Origin: Serratia nevei
GTDB lineage: Bacteria > Pseudomonadota > Gammaproteobacteria > Enterobacterales > Enterobacteriaceae
Direction of reading: 5' to 3'
Assembly (NCBI RefSeq): GCF_024160145.1
Contig: NZ_JAMYWQ010000028.1
Coordinates: 1 to 63,508 of the forward strand
Length of the DNA: 63,508 nucleotides
Shown: in pieces, positions 37,018 to 47,070 of the stretch
How the letters are laid out: every line of letters begins with the position of its first letter
Numbering within the stretch: position 1 is the stretch's first letter
Position numbers and translations under genes: made by a program
The notes under the pieces: model-generated
Databases searched by the model: none
What the model was told of the DNA's origin: nothing
What the model saw: the letters and a program-made list of their open reading frames with translations, nothing else

Positions 37018-37533
37018 CTAGATATGCAGTTCCTGCAGCTTCTCTTTCGGCAGCGCCAGCTCGTCGTTGTGGTTCACCACCACGTCGTTATCCAGGATGT
37101 GCTTGGCGATCTCCTGTGCTTCTTCCAGCGAGTGCATATGGTAAGTGCCGCACTGGTATTCGTTCAGCTCAGGGATCTTGCGCTGGTCGGTCACTTTCAG
37201 CACGTCGGCCATCGCCGCTTTCCATGCATCGGCGACACGCTGCTCTTCCGGCACGCCGATCAGGCTCATGTAAAAACCGGTACGACAGCCCATCGGGGAG
37301 ATATCGATAATCTCCACGCCCTGGCCGTTCAGGTGGTCACGCATAAAGCCGGCGAACAGGTGCTCCAGCGTATGAATACCGCGCTCGGGCATCACTTCCA
37401 GGTTCGGGCGGCAAAAGCGCAGATCAAACACCGTGATGGTATCGCCATGAGGGGTTTTCATGGTTTTGGCAACGCGGACAGCCGGGGCTGCCATACGGGT
37501 ATGATCGACGGTAAAGCTATCCAGCAATGGCAT
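37018..37533 (-). CDS. luxS: S-ribosylhomocysteine lyase LuxS
   Basis: 171 residues, same as E. coli. Zinc ligands His54/His58 in HTLEH and Cys126 in [10 protein letters not shown], plus catalytic Cys in MGCRTGF. It makes homocysteine and DPD, the AI-2 precursor. GAGGAGGTAGCGAA directly upstream fixes MPLLDSF as start; 48 upstream codons are open but overlap micA. Confidence 0.97.
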   Translation of the reverse strand: MPLLDSFTVDHTRMAAPAVRVAKTMKTPHGDTITVFDLRFCRPNLEVMPERGIHTLEHLFAGFMRDHLNGQGVEIIDISPMGCRTGFYMSLIGVPEEQRVADAWKAAMADVLKVTDQRKIPELNEYQCGTYHMHSLEEAQEIAKHILDNDVVVNHNDELALPKEKLQELHI

Positions 37534-37586
37534 TTCGCTACCTCCTCGTAAAAGAGCATTTATTTCGAAACTTTTTTTCCTAACCG

Positions 37587-37615
37587 GGAAACCTTTTCCA
37601 ACCCTGCGAGTCTGA
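37587..37615 (+). promoter_or_regulatory. sigmaE-type promoter of micA
   Basis: GGAAACC (37587-37593), 16 bp, GTCTGA (37610-37615) fits the envelope-stress consensus GGAACTT-N15/16-GTCTAA, ending 7 bp before the predicted RNA start. Confidence 0.7.
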
Positions 37616-37621
37616 GTATGT

Positions 37622-37696
37622 GAAAGACGCGCATTTGTTATCATCATCCCTGTCATCAGAGATGCATATTTGGCCACATTGATGTGGCCTTTTTCT
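37622..37696 (+). ncRNA. micA: MicA small regulatory RNA
   Basis: The 5' part GAAAGACGCGCATTTGTTAT is identical to E. coli MicA, followed by a short hairpin CATCCCTGTCATCAGAGATG and a terminator GGCCAC-ATTGAT-GTGGCC with T tract. It lies between luxS and gshA as in E. coli. MicA uses Hfq to repress ompA and other porin mRNAs under sigmaE. The loop differs from E. coli (GTCATC). Confidence 0.92.
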
Positions 37697-37699
37697 TTT

Positions 37700-39262
37700 T
37701 CAGCTTCCGCCGTTTTGCTTCAGGAACGCTTCAAAGCTTAGCGTATCATTGGCTTCCATGTCGCGTTGACGCTGCCACGAGGCTTCCCGCTCTTTATCCA
37801 GCTCGGCTTCGTTCAGGATTTCCAACGGCTCTTCGAGCAATGTCTGGCGATACTGCTCCGCCAGCTGTAACCCGACGCGCCCAGTGCCTTCCGCCTTCAT
37901 CGCCTTCAGAATGCGCGCGGAGAAGGTCAGCTCAGGATCGTCGAACGCGGCGACCAGCTCATCGCACACCTGCTGGTATTGGCGGTTGCCGGCTTCGCCG
38001 TCCAACACTTCCGCCACCCGGAGCAAATCGTCAAACAGCGCCTTGCCCACTTTCTCCAGCGGTTCTCGGCTGGCGTCGCAACCGATGCCGATGGTCTGGC
38101 CCGGCTTGCGCCCTTCAAGAATTACCCGATTCCAGTTCTTGCGCGTGCACAGCAGTTCATCGCTGCTCATCTCCGGCGCATCGGCCAGCGCGCACCACAC
38201 CAGGAACAGATCCAGGAAACGCGCCTGCACCGCATCCACGCCGATCGGCGAGAACGGGTTGATGTCCAGCGAACGCACTTCGATGTATTCGATGCCGCCG
38301 CGCAGCAGCGCGTCTGACGGCGTCTCGCCGCTTTGGGTCACGCGCTTCGGCCGGATCGGCGCATACAGCTCGTTCTCGATTTGCAGCACGTTGCTGTTCA
38401 GCTGCAGGTAGCGATCGCCCTCTTTCACGCCCAGCTTGGCGAACTCTTCGGAAGGCGTGGCGATCGCCCGCTTCAGACCGGCCACATAGCTGTGCAGATC
38501 GTTGAAGGTGATGCCCAGATTGCTCTGCGACTTGTTGGTGTAACCCAGGTCGCTCAGACGCAGCGAGGTGGCGTAAGGCAAGTAGCACATCCCCTGCTCG
38601 GTGCGCTCGAACGGCAGACTGGTCTCACGCCCTTTGAGGAACGAAGAACAAATGGCCGGCGATGCGCCGAACAGATACGGGATCACCCAGCCGAAACGGT
38701 AGTAGTTGCGGATCAGGCGGAAATACCCCGCCGAGATCTGCTCTTTACCGCTTTCTGCGTCCTGCACGCCGGCCCAGGCCTGCCAAAACTCCAGCGGCAG
38801 CGAGAAGTTGTAATGCACGCCGGAAATGGTCTGCATCAGCGCGCCGTAGCGATTCTTCAACCCTTCGCGGTACAGCGTCTTCATGCGGCCGATGTTCGAC
38901 GAACCGAACTGCGCCAGCTCGATATCCTGCTCGGCTTCAATAAAGCACGGCATGCTGAGCGGCCACATGCGCTCATCGCCAATATTACGCGCCACGTAGC
39001 GATGAATATCGCGCAGGAACGTCAGCAAGTGATCGATATTGTCATCAACCGGCGTAATGAACTCTAACAGCGCTTCGGCGAAGTCCGTGGTGATCCAGTG
39101 GTGCGTCAATGCCGCGCCCAGCTTTTCCGGATGCCCGGTGGTCGCCAAGGTGCCGTCCGCCTTGACCCGCAGCGTTTCACGCTCGATGCCACGACGAATG
39201 CCTTTTAATGCCTGAGGATGGGCTTCCAACCAAGAAAGCGCCTGTGATACGTCCGGGATCAA
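37700..39262 (-). CDS. gshA: Glutamate-cysteine ligase GshA
   Basis: 520 residues (E. coli 518), first enzyme of glutathione synthesis. It has a TTG start with [13 protein letters not shown], the same unusual start as E. coli gshA. Conserved [35 protein letters not shown] and [24 protein letters not shown] regions are present. Its end meets the MicA terminator. Confidence 0.97.
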   Translation of the reverse strand: MIPDVSQALSWLEAHPQALKGIRRGIERETLRVKADGTLATTGHPEKLGAALTHHWITTDFAEALLEFITPVDDNIDHLLTFLRDIHRYVARNIGDERMWPLSMPCFIEAEQDIELAQFGSSNIGRMKTLYREGLKNRYGALMQTISGVHYNFSLPLEFWQAWAGVQDAESGKEQISAGYFRLIRNYYRFGWVIPYLFGASPAICSSFLKGRETSLPFERTEQGMCYLPYATSLRLSDLGYTNKSQSNLGITFNDLHSYVAGLKRAIATPSEEFAKLGVKEGDRYLQLNSNVLQIENELYAPIRPKRVTQSGETPSDALLRGGIEYIEVRSLDINPFSPIGVDAVQARFLDLFLVWCALADAPEMSSDELLCTRKNWNRVILEGRKPGQTIGIGCDASREPLEKVGKALFDDLLRVAEVLDGEAGNRQYQQVCDELVAAFDDPELTFSARILKAMKAEGTGRVGLQLAEQYRQTLLEEPLEILNEAELDKEREASWQRQRDMEANDTLSFEAFLKQNGGS

Positions 39263-39344
39263 ATTGACCTCCCGCTTCTAAAAACAATAACTCGTAAGCA
39301 TACTGAATCCGCACCCGAGAGAATATTGAGTTATATTCACTTGG

Positions 39345-39773
39345 TTACTGCCACCAGGCGATGCCCTGTACCGTTATCATAGCCAAAATGATGTAACGCA
39401 GCGCCTTTCCGATACACAGAAACAGCGCGACAGAGCCCCAGGGCATGCGTAGCCAACCTGCCAACACGCACAACAAATCGCCCACCACCGGCACCCAGCT
39501 GAGCAGCAGCGCAGCCGGGCCGAAGCGTTGCAGCCACCCGAGCGCCGTTGCCAGCCCCCGCTGTGGTTTCAACGCCGGTAACAGGCGCCCGATAATGACA
39601 TTGGTCAAGCCACCCAGCGTGTTGCCCAGGGTCGCGGCCAGCACCAGCAACTCCGGCGAGACGTGACTCTGGGTCAGCAAGGCGACCAGAACGATTTCTG
39701 AATTTCCCGGCAGCAGCGTCGCACTGAGGAAACTGCTGCCAAATAACGATATTACGGCTAGCGTACTACTCAC
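39345..39773 (-). CDS. yqaA: Inner-membrane protein YqaA (DedA/SNARE-associated related)
   Basis: 142 residues, E. coli length, with four hydrophobic stretches and LPGNSEIVLVALLTQ and GDLLCVLAGWLRM motifs of the small DedA-like group. Its start overlaps the yqaB stop by 4 bp. Transport or lipid role is not established. Confidence 0.9.
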   Translation of the reverse strand: MSSTLAVISLFGSSFLSATLLPGNSEIVLVALLTQSHVSPELLVLAATLGNTLGGLTNVIIGRLLPALKPQRGLATALGWLQRFGPAALLLSWVPVVGDLLCVLAGWLRMPWGSVALFLCIGKALRYIILAMITVQGIAWWQ

Positions 39774-40336
39774 AGCGTACGAACGTCTACCACAGCCATA
39801 CCGGCACTTTTCGCCGCCTGAATGCCGAAATCGGCGTCTTCAAACACCACGCATTTTTCCGGCGGCACGCCGATCAGTTCGGCACAGCGCAGGAAGGTGT
39901 CCGGCTCCGGTTTATGGCGCTGTACGTCGTCCGCACCGACGATCGCGTCGAAGCAGTTGAACAGGCCGAGATGACGCAGCAGCATTTCCGCCATGCGGTG
40001 CTCGCTGCCGGTACCGACCGCCATCGGACGGCGGCCGTGATAGGACTTCACCACCTCGATCAGTGGCAATGGACGCACGCTGTCCAACAGCATCGCTTCC
40101 ACCGCGCGGGTTTTCTCCGCGGCCAGGTGATGGGGATCGAGATCGGCCTGATGGCTGGCGATAATCGCCTGCGCGATGCGCCAGGTCGGTGAACCGCTCA
40201 GCGCCACCATGGCCGCTTCATCAAACGTCATGCCATAACGGGACAGCACTTCACGCCACGCTTTGCGGTGCGTTGGCTCGGTGTCCAGAATCGTGCCGTC
40301 CATGTCGAAAATAAGACCCTGATAGCGGTCGTACAT
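39770..40336 (-). CDS. yqaB: HAD phosphatase YqaB (fructose-1-phosphatase type)
   Basis: 188 residues of the beta-PGM-like HAD family: nucleophile motif FDMDGTILDTEP (first Asp), cap domain, motif III region HKPEPDTFL and motif IV VVFEDADFGIQAA. E. coli YqaB hydrolyses fructose-1-P and 6-phosphogluconate. Confidence 0.93.
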   Translation of the reverse strand: MYDRYQGLIFDMDGTILDTEPTHRKAWREVLSRYGMTFDEAAMVALSGSPTWRIAQAIIASHQADLDPHHLAAEKTRAVEAMLLDSVRPLPLIEVVKSYHGRRPMAVGTGSEHRMAEMLLRHLGLFNCFDAIVGADDVQRHKPEPDTFLRCAELIGVPPEKCVVFEDADFGIQAAKSAGMAVVDVRTL

Positions 40337-40472
40337 CGTTACTCCATGATCGTGGAGGAAAGAAAACTACTTTAGCGTAAAGCCGTTGGGTTGTCGCTGA
40401 CTGCGTCATAACGGAATGTGCTGTGCCCGATCGGGCGCAAAGGGAAAAAGGAGGATGGAAAAAGCTGAAAAG

Positions 40473-40497
40473 CGAAAAACCCGCCGAAGCGGGTTTC
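40473..40497 (-). terminator. tRNA operon terminator
   Basis: AAACCCGC/GCGGGTTT hairpin followed on the minus strand by TTTTTCGCTTTT, just beyond the last tRNA-Arg. Confidence 0.85.
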
Positions 40498-40504
40498 TCT
40501 TAGA

Positions 40505-40581
40505 TGGTGCATCCGGGAGGATTCGAACCTCCGACCGCTCGGTTCGTAGCCGAGTACTCTATCCAGCTGAGCTACGGATGC
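40505..40581 (-). tRNA. tRNA-Arg(ACG)
   Basis: 77 nt including encoded CCA. Acceptor GCATCCG pairs with CGGATGC; anticodon loop CTACGAA; T loop GTTCGAATC. ACG is edited to ICG and reads CGU/C/A. Confidence 0.97.
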
Positions 40582-40633
40582 ATTACTGTTTTTACTGCTT
40601 GCCTGCTTCGCTAATGAAGCCAGACTTAAAGAA

Positions 40634-40650
40634 TGGTGCATCCGGGAGGA
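40634..40650 (-). pseudogene. tRNA-Arg 3' fragment
   Basis: 17 nt identical to the 3' end of the neighbouring tRNA-Arg genes (TCCTCCCGGATGCACCA). After that the sequence is unrelated and includes palindrome GGCGCTAGCGCC. A remnant of a fourth copy; E. coli has four Arg tRNAs here. Confidence 0.85.
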
Positions 40651-40772
40651 TGATTCGGCGCTAGCGCCTCACCCTTCTGGCCGTTGCTAAAGCAACGTTA
40701 TCCTCCCTAAGGGACACTTTCTTTTTTACTGTCCGCCTGAAGATTGCTCTTCGCGATACGGGAAGTGAAGAA

Positions 40773-40849
40773 TGGTGCATCCGGGAGGATTCGAACCTCC
40801 GACCGCTCGGTTCGTAGCCGAGTACTCTATCCAGCTGAGCTACGGATGC
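40773..40849 (-). tRNA. tRNA-Arg(ACG)
   Basis: Second copy, 77 nt, identical in sequence to the other two, with encoded CCA. Confidence 0.97.
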
Positions 40850-40907
40850 ACAGTAATTCTTTGATACCCTATGGTACTTTGTTCCCAACTCTACCATACG
40901 GCTAATA

Positions 40908-40984
40908 TGGTGCATCCGGGAGGATTCGAACCTCCGACCGCTCGGTTCGTAGCCGAGTACTCTATCCAGCTGAGCTACGGATGC
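40908..40984 (-). tRNA. tRNA-Arg(ACG)
   Basis: Third copy, 77 nt with CCA, only 3 bp after the tRNA-Ser gene and so co-transcribed with it. Confidence 0.97.
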
Positions 40985-40987
40985 AAA

Positions 40988-41080
40988 TGGCGGTGAGGCG
41001 GGGATTCGAACCCCGGATGCAGCTTTTGACCGCATACTCCCTTAGCAGGGGAGCGCCTTCAGCCTCTCGGCCACCTCACC
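40988..41080 (-). tRNA. serV: tRNA-Ser(GCT)
   Basis: 93 nt with the long variable arm of Ser tRNAs; acceptor GGTGAGG/CCTCACC, anticodon loop CTGCTAA (GCU) and encoded CCA. First gene of the serV-arg cluster as in E. coli. Confidence 0.97.
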
Positions 41081-41144
41081 AAACGCTTCTTTCGAATTGT
41101 GCCTGACTTGCTTTAGAGAAGCTCATCGGCACTGCGTGGCGCAC

Positions 41145-41172
41145 ATATTACTTTCTCCGACTTTTAAGTCAA
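41145..41172 (-). promoter_or_regulatory. serV-arg tRNA operon promoter
   Basis: TTGACT (41167-41172), 16 bp, TAATAT (41145-41150), then a GC-rich GTGCGCC discriminator typical of stringently controlled stable RNA. The rest of the 310-bp gap 41081-41390 holds this promoter and the csrA terminator; no gene was seen. Confidence 0.8.
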
Positions 41173-41350
41173 ACAATTTTTCCCAACTCATGCGCGTTTG
41201 CACAATTCACACTCAACATGGGCGATTTCACGGCAAAAAGGGCGTTTTATCAACAGGCAACCGCAGCGTCTATAGCAACAAAGCGGAAAACTAACCGGGA
41301 AAATAATCACGAAAAAGAAGGGGGAGAGCGAAGGAAGTGGGTAAAACAAT

Positions 41351-41383
41351 GCAGTAGCGTCTCGTCTGGCAACGAGACGCTGC
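41351..41383 (-). terminator. csrA terminator
   Basis: AGCGTCTCGT and ACGAGACGCT form a long stem; T-rich GTTTTAC follows on the minus strand. Confidence 0.75.
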
Positions 41384-41390
41384 TTCGGAA

Positions 41391-41576
41391 TCAGTAAGTC
41401 GTCTGCTGAGACTTCTCTGCCTGAATGCGCTGATAGATTTCTTCACGGTGAACCGAAACCTCTTTGGGGGCGTTCACACCAATACGCACCTGGTTGCCTT
41501 TTACCCCTAGCACAGTGACCGTAACCTCATCGCCAATCATGAGGGTTTCACCAACTCGACGAGTCAGAATTAACAT
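41391..41576 (-). CDS. csrA: Carbon storage regulator CsrA
   Basis: 61 residues, start [18 protein letters not shown]-binding homodimer that binds GGA motifs in 5' leaders. E. coli CsrA is 61. Ribosome site CAAGGAGCAAAG. It lies between alaS and serV as in E. coli. Confidence 0.98.
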   Translation of the reverse strand: MLILTRRVGETLMIGDEVTVTVLGVKGNQVRIGVNAPKEVSVHREEIYQRIQAEKSQQTTY

Positions 41577-41828
41577 TCTTTGCTCCTTGAAAGATTAAAA
41601 GAGTCGGGTCTCTCAGTTTCCCCGTCATTATCCATCATATGTGGTGAAAACGTAAGCCGCGCAACCCACAATAAGTGTAAGCAGACTTGGTCCCACCTCA
41701 GATAATGGTAAGTTTAGCCGACCTGAAAAACTTTGTTCCCGCAATTGTAACTAAATTGTGTTAGCACAGTATGAAAACGCCATAATCAACAAAGTATTAT
41801 GGCGTTTGTCCGTGCTATTTATTTATAT

Positions 41829-44456
41829 TCACAGCTTCGAGGCCACCCAGGCTTCTACGCTGTTTAACGCCGCTGGCAGGGCGTTAATATCCGTCCCCCC
41901 CGCCATCGCCATATCCGGGCGACCGCCGCCCTTGCCGCCGACCTGCTGCGCCACGTTGCCGATCAACTCGCCGGCTTTCACGCGGTCAGTCAGATCCTTG
42001 GTCACGCCTGCAACCAGGCTGACTTTGTCATCCGCCGTCGTTGCCAACACGATGATGGCCGAACCCAATTGATTTTTCAGGTCGTCCACCATGGTGCGCA
42101 GCATTTTGGCTTCGACATTGTCCAACTGGCTGACCAACAGCTTCACGCCGTTAACCACTTTTGCCTGGCTGGACAGCGACGCGCTTTCCTGCGCCGCCTG
42201 CTGATCTTTCAGCTGCTGCAGTTCTTTTTCCAGCGCGCGGGTGCGATCCAGCACCGAGCGCACTTTATCGGTCAGGGTGTTGCTGTCGCCCTTAACCAGC
42301 TGCGCAACGTCTTGCAACAAATCGCTTTGCTGGTGCAGCGTGGCGATAGCGCCTGCGCCGGTCACCGCTTCAATACGGCGAATGCCCGCCGCGGTGCCCG
42401 ACTCGCTCAGAATGCGGAACAGGCCGATATCACCGGTGCGGCTGGCGTGAGTACCGCCGCACAGCTCGGTGGAGAAGTCGCCCATGGTCAGTACGCGCAC
42501 GTTGTCATCGTACTTCTCGCCGAACAGCGCCATCGCGCCCTTCTCTTTGGCATCTTCCAACGCCATCAGCTCGGTCTGTACCGGCAGGTTACGACGCACC
42601 TGCTGGTTCACCAGGTCTTCCACCGCGCGGATTTGCTCCGGCTTCATCGCTTCGAAGTGCGAGAAGTCGAAACGCAGGTATTTGTCGTTAACCAGCGAGC
42701 CTTTCTGCGCAACGTGGTCGCCCAACGTTTGGCGCAGCGCGGCGTGCAGCAGGTGAGTCGCGGAGTGGTTCAGACGAATGCTGTTGCGGCGCTCAGCGTC
42801 GATCTGCGCATCCACGCGATCGTTCAGCTTCAGCGAACCCTGCGCCAGTTTGCCCTGGTGGCCAATAGCCTGGCCGTATTTCTGGGTGTCGTTGACTACA
42901 AACTCTGCGCCGGCGGCTTTCAGCACGCCTTTATCGCCGACCTGGCCACCGGATTCGCCGTAGAACGGTGTCTCATCCAGCACCACCACCGCTTCTTCGC
43001 CGGCGTTGATCTGCTCGACCGGCTGGCCGTCGCGGAACAGCGCGATGACCGTCGCCTGCTGCTCGTCGTGATCGTAACCGCTGAACTGGCTGCTGCCGTC
43101 CACGCGGATCAGGCTGTTGTAGTCGGCACCGAAGCCGCTGGATTCGCGCGCACGGCGGCGCTGCGCCTCCATCGCGTGTTCAAAGCCCGCTTCGTCAACT
43201 TTCAGGCCGCGCTCGCGGCAAACGTCAGCGGTCAGATCGACCGGGAAACCGTAGGTATCGTACAGACGGAAAGCGGTTTCGCCATCCAGGGTATCGCCCT
43301 GCAGCTTAGCCAGCTCTTCGTCCAGCAGCGCCAGACCACGCTCCAGCGTGCGGGCAAACTGCTCTTCTTCGGTTTTCAGCACCTGCTCCACCAGCGATTG
43401 CTGGCGTTTCAGTTCGTCGGCCGCCGGGCCCATCACTTCGATCAGTGGCGCCACCAGCTTGTAGAAGAAGGTGTCTTTCGCGCCCAGCATGTTGCCGTGG
43501 CGAATCGCGCGACGAATGATGCGGCGCAGCACGTAGCCACGGTTTTCGTTAGACGGGATCACGCCGTCCGACACCAGGAAGGCGCAGGAACGGATGTGGT
43601 CGGCGATAACGCGCAGGGATTTGTTGTCCAGATCGGTCGCACCGGTCACTTTCGCCACGGCGGCGATGAGAGTACGGAACAGATCGATTTCATAGTTGGA
43701 GTTCACATGCTGCAACACCGCCGCGATGCGCTCCAGGCCCATGCCGGTATCCACCGAAGGTTTCGGCAGCGGCAGCATGGTGCCGTCGGACTGGCGGTTG
43801 AACTGCATGAAAACGATGTTCCAGATCTCGATGTAGCGGTCGCCGTCTTCTTCCGGGCTGCCAGGAGGGCCGCCCCAGATGTGATCGCCGTGATCGTAGA
43901 AGATTTCGGTGCACGGGCCGCATGGGCCGGTGTCGCCCATCTGCCAGAAGTTATCGGACGCGAAAGGTGCGCCCTTGTTGTCGCCGATGCGGATGATACG
44001 CTCGGCCGGTACGCCGATTTGCTTCTGCCAAATGTCGAACGCTTCGTCATCGGTTTCATACACGGTGACCCACAGCCGCTCTTTCGGCAGGTTGAACCAG
44101 TTTTCACCGGTCAGCAGTTCCCACGCGTAGCTGATCGCATCATGCTTGAAGTAGTCGCCGAAGCTGAAGTTGCCCAGCATTTCAAAGAAGGTGTGGTGGC
44201 GAGCGGTATAACCGACGTTTTCCAGGTCGTTATGCTTGCCGCCTGCGCGCACGCAGCGCTGCGAGGTGGTGGCGCGGGAATAGGCGCGTTTGTCCAGCCC
44301 CAGGAAAACATCCTTAAATTGGTTCATGCCGGCATTGGTAAACAGCAATGTCGGATCATTGTTAGGCACCAGGGAGCTGCTTGCTACAACCTGGTGACCC
44401 TTACTATGAAAGAAATCGAGAAACGCTTGACGGATCTCAGCGGTGCTCTTGCTCAT
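41829..44456 (-). CDS. alaS: Alanyl-tRNA synthetase
   Basis: 875 residues from [16 protein letters not shown] (E. coli 876). Class II catalytic core, HxxxH editing-site motif ([13 protein letters not shown]) with [13 protein letters not shown], and C-terminal DHHA1 domain ([15 protein letters not shown]). Seventeen upstream codons are open but lack conservation. Confidence 0.98.
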   Translation of the reverse strand: MSKSTAEIRQAFLDFFHSKGHQVVASSSLVPNNDPTLLFTNAGMNQFKDVFLGLDKRAYSRATTSQRCVRAGGKHNDLENVGYTARHHTFFEMLGNFSFGDYFKHDAISYAWELLTGENWFNLPKERLWVTVYETDDEAFDIWQKQIGVPAERIIRIGDNKGAPFASDNFWQMGDTGPCGPCTEIFYDHGDHIWGGPPGSPEEDGDRYIEIWNIVFMQFNRQSDGTMLPLPKPSVDTGMGLERIAAVLQHVNSNYEIDLFRTLIAAVAKVTGATDLDNKSLRVIADHIRSCAFLVSDGVIPSNENRGYVLRRIIRRAIRHGNMLGAKDTFFYKLVAPLIEVMGPAADELKRQQSLVEQVLKTEEEQFARTLERGLALLDEELAKLQGDTLDGETAFRLYDTYGFPVDLTADVCRERGLKVDEAGFEHAMEAQRRRARESSGFGADYNSLIRVDGSSQFSGYDHDEQQATVIALFRDGQPVEQINAGEEAVVVLDETPFYGESGGQVGDKGVLKAAGAEFVVNDTQKYGQAIGHQGKLAQGSLKLNDRVDAQIDAERRNSIRLNHSATHLLHAALRQTLGDHVAQKGSLVNDKYLRFDFSHFEAMKPEQIRAVEDLVNQQVRRNLPVQTELMALEDAKEKGAMALFGEKYDDNVRVLTMGDFSTELCGGTHASRTGDIGLFRILSESGTAAGIRRIEAVTGAGAIATLHQQSDLLQDVAQLVKGDSNTLTDKVRSVLDRTRALEKELQQLKDQQAAQESASLSSQAKVVNGVKLLVSQLDNVEAKMLRTMVDDLKNQLGSAIIVLATTADDKVSLVAGVTKDLTDRVKAGELIGNVAQQVGGKGGGRPDMAMAGGTDINALPAALNSVEAWVASKL

Positions 44457-44589
44457 AATTTTCCTGGAAAGGCTAGAATAACGACACGTGAGCCGGTGAC
44501 GCGTCATCCCGACGATGACAACCAGCTCACGAACAAAAAGTGGGGATAAGATAAATTTTCTTCAGAGGGAAGTAAAACCCCGTGTGCGC

Positions 44590-45105
44590 TCATTGCGCAA
44601 AATCACGGTAAATTGACTGAATTTCTTCATGGAAGAAGCCGCGATAGAGCAGATAGCGCTGCACTTTGGCTTTATCTTTCCAGTCGGTCGGCAACGCATC
44701 GCCGAATTTTCGCTGCGCCACCTGTTTTGCCTGTTCACACCAGTCGATGTCGCAGTCCGCCAGCGCGTCCTGCACCAGCGCTTTGTCGACACCCTTTTGC
44801 ATCAGTTCGCTGCGGATGCGCTGTGCGCCATACCCCTTGCGGCTGCGGCTGCCGATGTAGCTACGGGCGAAACGCTTATCGTCCAGCCAGTTATGCTGAT
44901 AGCAGTAGGCGATAACCTGCTCAATCAGCGCAGGATCCACCGGCTCTTCAGCCACCGGCGCTGAGGCTGGCGCATGTGGCCCCTTGCCGCCAAAACGGGC
45001 TTTCGCCACAAACGGCTGCGCCGCAAGTTTGCGGCGCAGTTCAGCTTCACTATGATCGCGTTGCGACAGCAGGCGCATGGCGCGGCTTAGCAAATCATTC
45101 ATCAT
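44590..45105 (-). CDS. recX: RecA regulator RecX
   Basis: 171 residues (E. coli 166), three-helix repeats (RAMRLLSQRDHSEAELRRKL; DDKRFARSYIGSRSRKGYGAQRI). It blocks RecA filament extension. An Ala/Pro-rich insert (GGKGPHAPASAPVAEEP) is slightly longer than in E. coli. It follows recA by 57 bp that can form a weak hairpin, allowing reduced read-through. Confidence 0.95.
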   Translation of the reverse strand: MMNDLLSRAMRLLSQRDHSEAELRRKLAAQPFVAKARFGGKGPHAPASAPVAEEPVDPALIEQVIAYCYQHNWLDDKRFARSYIGSRSRKGYGAQRIRSELMQKGVDKALVQDALADCDIDWCEQAKQVAQRKFGDALPTDWKDKAKVQRYLLYRGFFHEEIQSIYRDFAQ

Positions 45106-45162
45106 TCAAGCCTGAATTTATAGGATATGCGCCACAGGAGCGGCGGCGCACATCTTCAGCGA

Positions 45163-46227
45163 TTAGAACTGCTCGCTGGTTTCCGCTTCATCGTCTTCGA
45201 AGTCGTCACCGGAAGCGGCCACCAGTTCACCGCCGCTGTGCAGCAGCAGGTCACGCAGCTTCTTATCCAGCTCGGCGGCGATAGCCGGGTTTTCTTTCAG
45301 GAAGTTACAGGCATTCGCCTTGCCCTGACCGATCTTCTCGCCATTATAGCTGTACCAGGCGCCGGCTTTTTCGATCATCTTGTGCTTCACGCCCAGATCG
45401 ACCAGCTCGCCACGGCTGTTGATGCCTTCGCCGTACATGATTTGGAACTCAGCCTGCTTGAACGGCGCAGCGATTTTGTTCTTCACCACTTTCACGCGGG
45501 TTTCGCTGCCCACCACTTCGTCGCCCTCTTTGATGGCACCGATGCGGCGGATATCCAGACGCACGGAAGCGTAGAACTTCAGAGCGTTACCGCCGGTCGT
45601 GGTTTCCGGGTTGCCGAACATCACACCAATTTTCATACGGATCTGGTTGATGAAGATCAGCAGGGTATTGGCGTTTTTCAGGTTGCCGGCCAGCTTACGC
45701 ATCGCCTGGCTCATCATGCGTGCCGCCAGGCCCATGTGCGAATCGCCGATTTCACCTTCGATTTCTGCCTTCGGCGTCAGCGCCGCCACGGAGTCGACGA
45801 TGATGACGTCAACCGCGCCGGAGCGGGTCAGCGCATCACAGATTTCCAGCGCCTGCTCGCCGGTGTCCGGCTGGGAGCACAGCAGGTTGTCGATATCGAC
45901 GCCCAGCTTTTTCGCATAGATAGGATCCAGCGCGTGCTCGGCATCGATGAACGCACAGGTTTTGCCTTCGCGCTGCGCAGCGGCGATCACCTGCAGCGTC
46001 AGGGTGGTTTTACCGGAGGATTCCGGGCCGTAGATTTCAACGATACGGCCCATCGGCAGGCCGCCGGCGCCCAGAGCGATATCGAGTGACAGTGAGCCGG
46101 TGGAGATGGTTTCCACGTCCATGGAGCGGTCTTCACCCAGGCGCATGATGGAGCCTTTGCCGAACTGTTTCTCAATCTGGCCCAGTGCCGCAGCTAACGC
46201 CTTTTGCTTGTTCTCATCAATAGCCAT
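45163..46227 (-). CDS. recA: Recombinase RecA
   Basis: 354 residues from [11 protein letters not shown]. Walker [10 protein letters not shown], Walker [11 protein letters not shown], loop L2 [22 protein letters not shown], acidic C-terminus ([14 protein letters not shown]). Catalyses strand exchange and LexA self-cleavage, hence relevant to induction of the P2-like element in this window. Confidence 0.98.
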   Translation of the reverse strand: MAIDENKQKALAAALGQIEKQFGKGSIMRLGEDRSMDVETISTGSLSLDIALGAGGLPMGRIVEIYGPESSGKTTLTLQVIAAAQREGKTCAFIDAEHALDPIYAKKLGVDIDNLLCSQPDTGEQALEICDALTRSGAVDVIIVDSVAALTPKAEIEGEIGDSHMGLAARMMSQAMRKLAGNLKNANTLLIFINQIRMKIGVMFGNPETTTGGNALKFYASVRLDIRRIGAIKEGDEVVGSETRVKVVKNKIAAPFKQAEFQIMYGEGINSRGELVDLGVKHKMIEKAGAWYSYNGEKIGQGKANACNFLKENPAIAAELDKKLRDLLLHSGGELVAASGDDFEDDEAETSEQF

Positions 46228-46309
46228 TTTTGCTCCTTCGTTTCGCAATGCCGGTGTTACCCCACACTGCCACTGAATGTATGTTGTGCAGGAAATGTCA
46301 CTAATTATA

Positions 46310-46325
46310 CTGTATGGTCATACAG
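46310..46325 (-). promoter_or_regulatory. LexA box of recA
   Basis: CTGTATGGTCATACAG within TACTGTATGGTCATACAGTA, a near-ideal SOS operator about 82 bp upstream of the recA start. Confidence 0.95.
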
Positions 46326-46338
46326 TATCAAGCCTAAT

Positions 46339-46827
46339 TTACAAAAATTCGTCGATGGCGGTTTGCAGCGCGAAAATCGTCGCCTGCAGCCGCACCGCGT
46401 CGCGGTCGCCCTCGAATTGCATCTTGCGCGACAGCCCCCGGCCATCGCTGCCGGCGAAGCCGAACCACACGGTACCGACCGGCTTTTCCGCGCTGCCGCC
46501 GTCCGGGCCGGCGATGCCGCTCACCGACAGCGCCAGATCGGCCTGCGCCGCCCGCAGCGCGCCTATCGCCATCTCGCGCACCACCTCTTCGCTGACCGCG
46601 CCGTGCGCCGCCAACGTGGCTTCGCTCACCCCCAACAGGTCATGCTTCGCCGCATTGCTGTAGGTGACGAAACCGCGATCGAAATAGGCAGAGCTGCCGG
46701 CGATATCGGTAATGGCCTTGGCGATACCGCCGCCGGTACAGGATTCCGCGCAGGTGATCCAGCGGCCATGGGCCTTCAGTTTTTCCCCCACCAGCACGCT
46801 GAGCCGGCGCAGTTGGTTTTCACTCAT
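46339..46827 (-). CDS. pncC: Nicotinamide-nucleotide amidohydrolase PncC
   Basis: 162 residues, the CinA C-terminal domain alone (TCAESCTGGGIAKAITDIAGSSAYF; SVSGIAGPDGGSAEKPVGTVW). Deamidates NMN to NaMN in pyridine nucleotide recycling. Upstream of recA, as in E. coli. Confidence 0.95.
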   Translation of the reverse strand: MSENQLRRLSVLVGEKLKAHGRWITCAESCTGGGIAKAITDIAGSSAYFDRGFVTYSNAAKHDLLGVSEATLAAHGAVSEEVVREMAIGALRAAQADLALSVSGIAGPDGGSAEKPVGTVWFGFAGSDGRGLSRKMQFEGDRDAVRLQATIFALQTAIDEFL

Positions 46828-47070
46828 AACCCCTCCTTCGCGAATTCAGGTATATGCGCCCGATAGTAGCATTTATCAAGGCGACGCGGCGGCCGACGCG
46901 CGGAAATGCGCAGCGCCTCGCAGGAGGTGCGGTTTTAAGCGCCCGGCCAAGCTGCTAGTATCAAAAGAAGCGCCCCAGCGAGCGGCGGCGCACCAGCACA
47001 AGGAACATCACGGAGGCGGCACGCGGCGGCGGCAGCCTCAGGGCGCACCCGAAGAGATTAGGACGATAGC

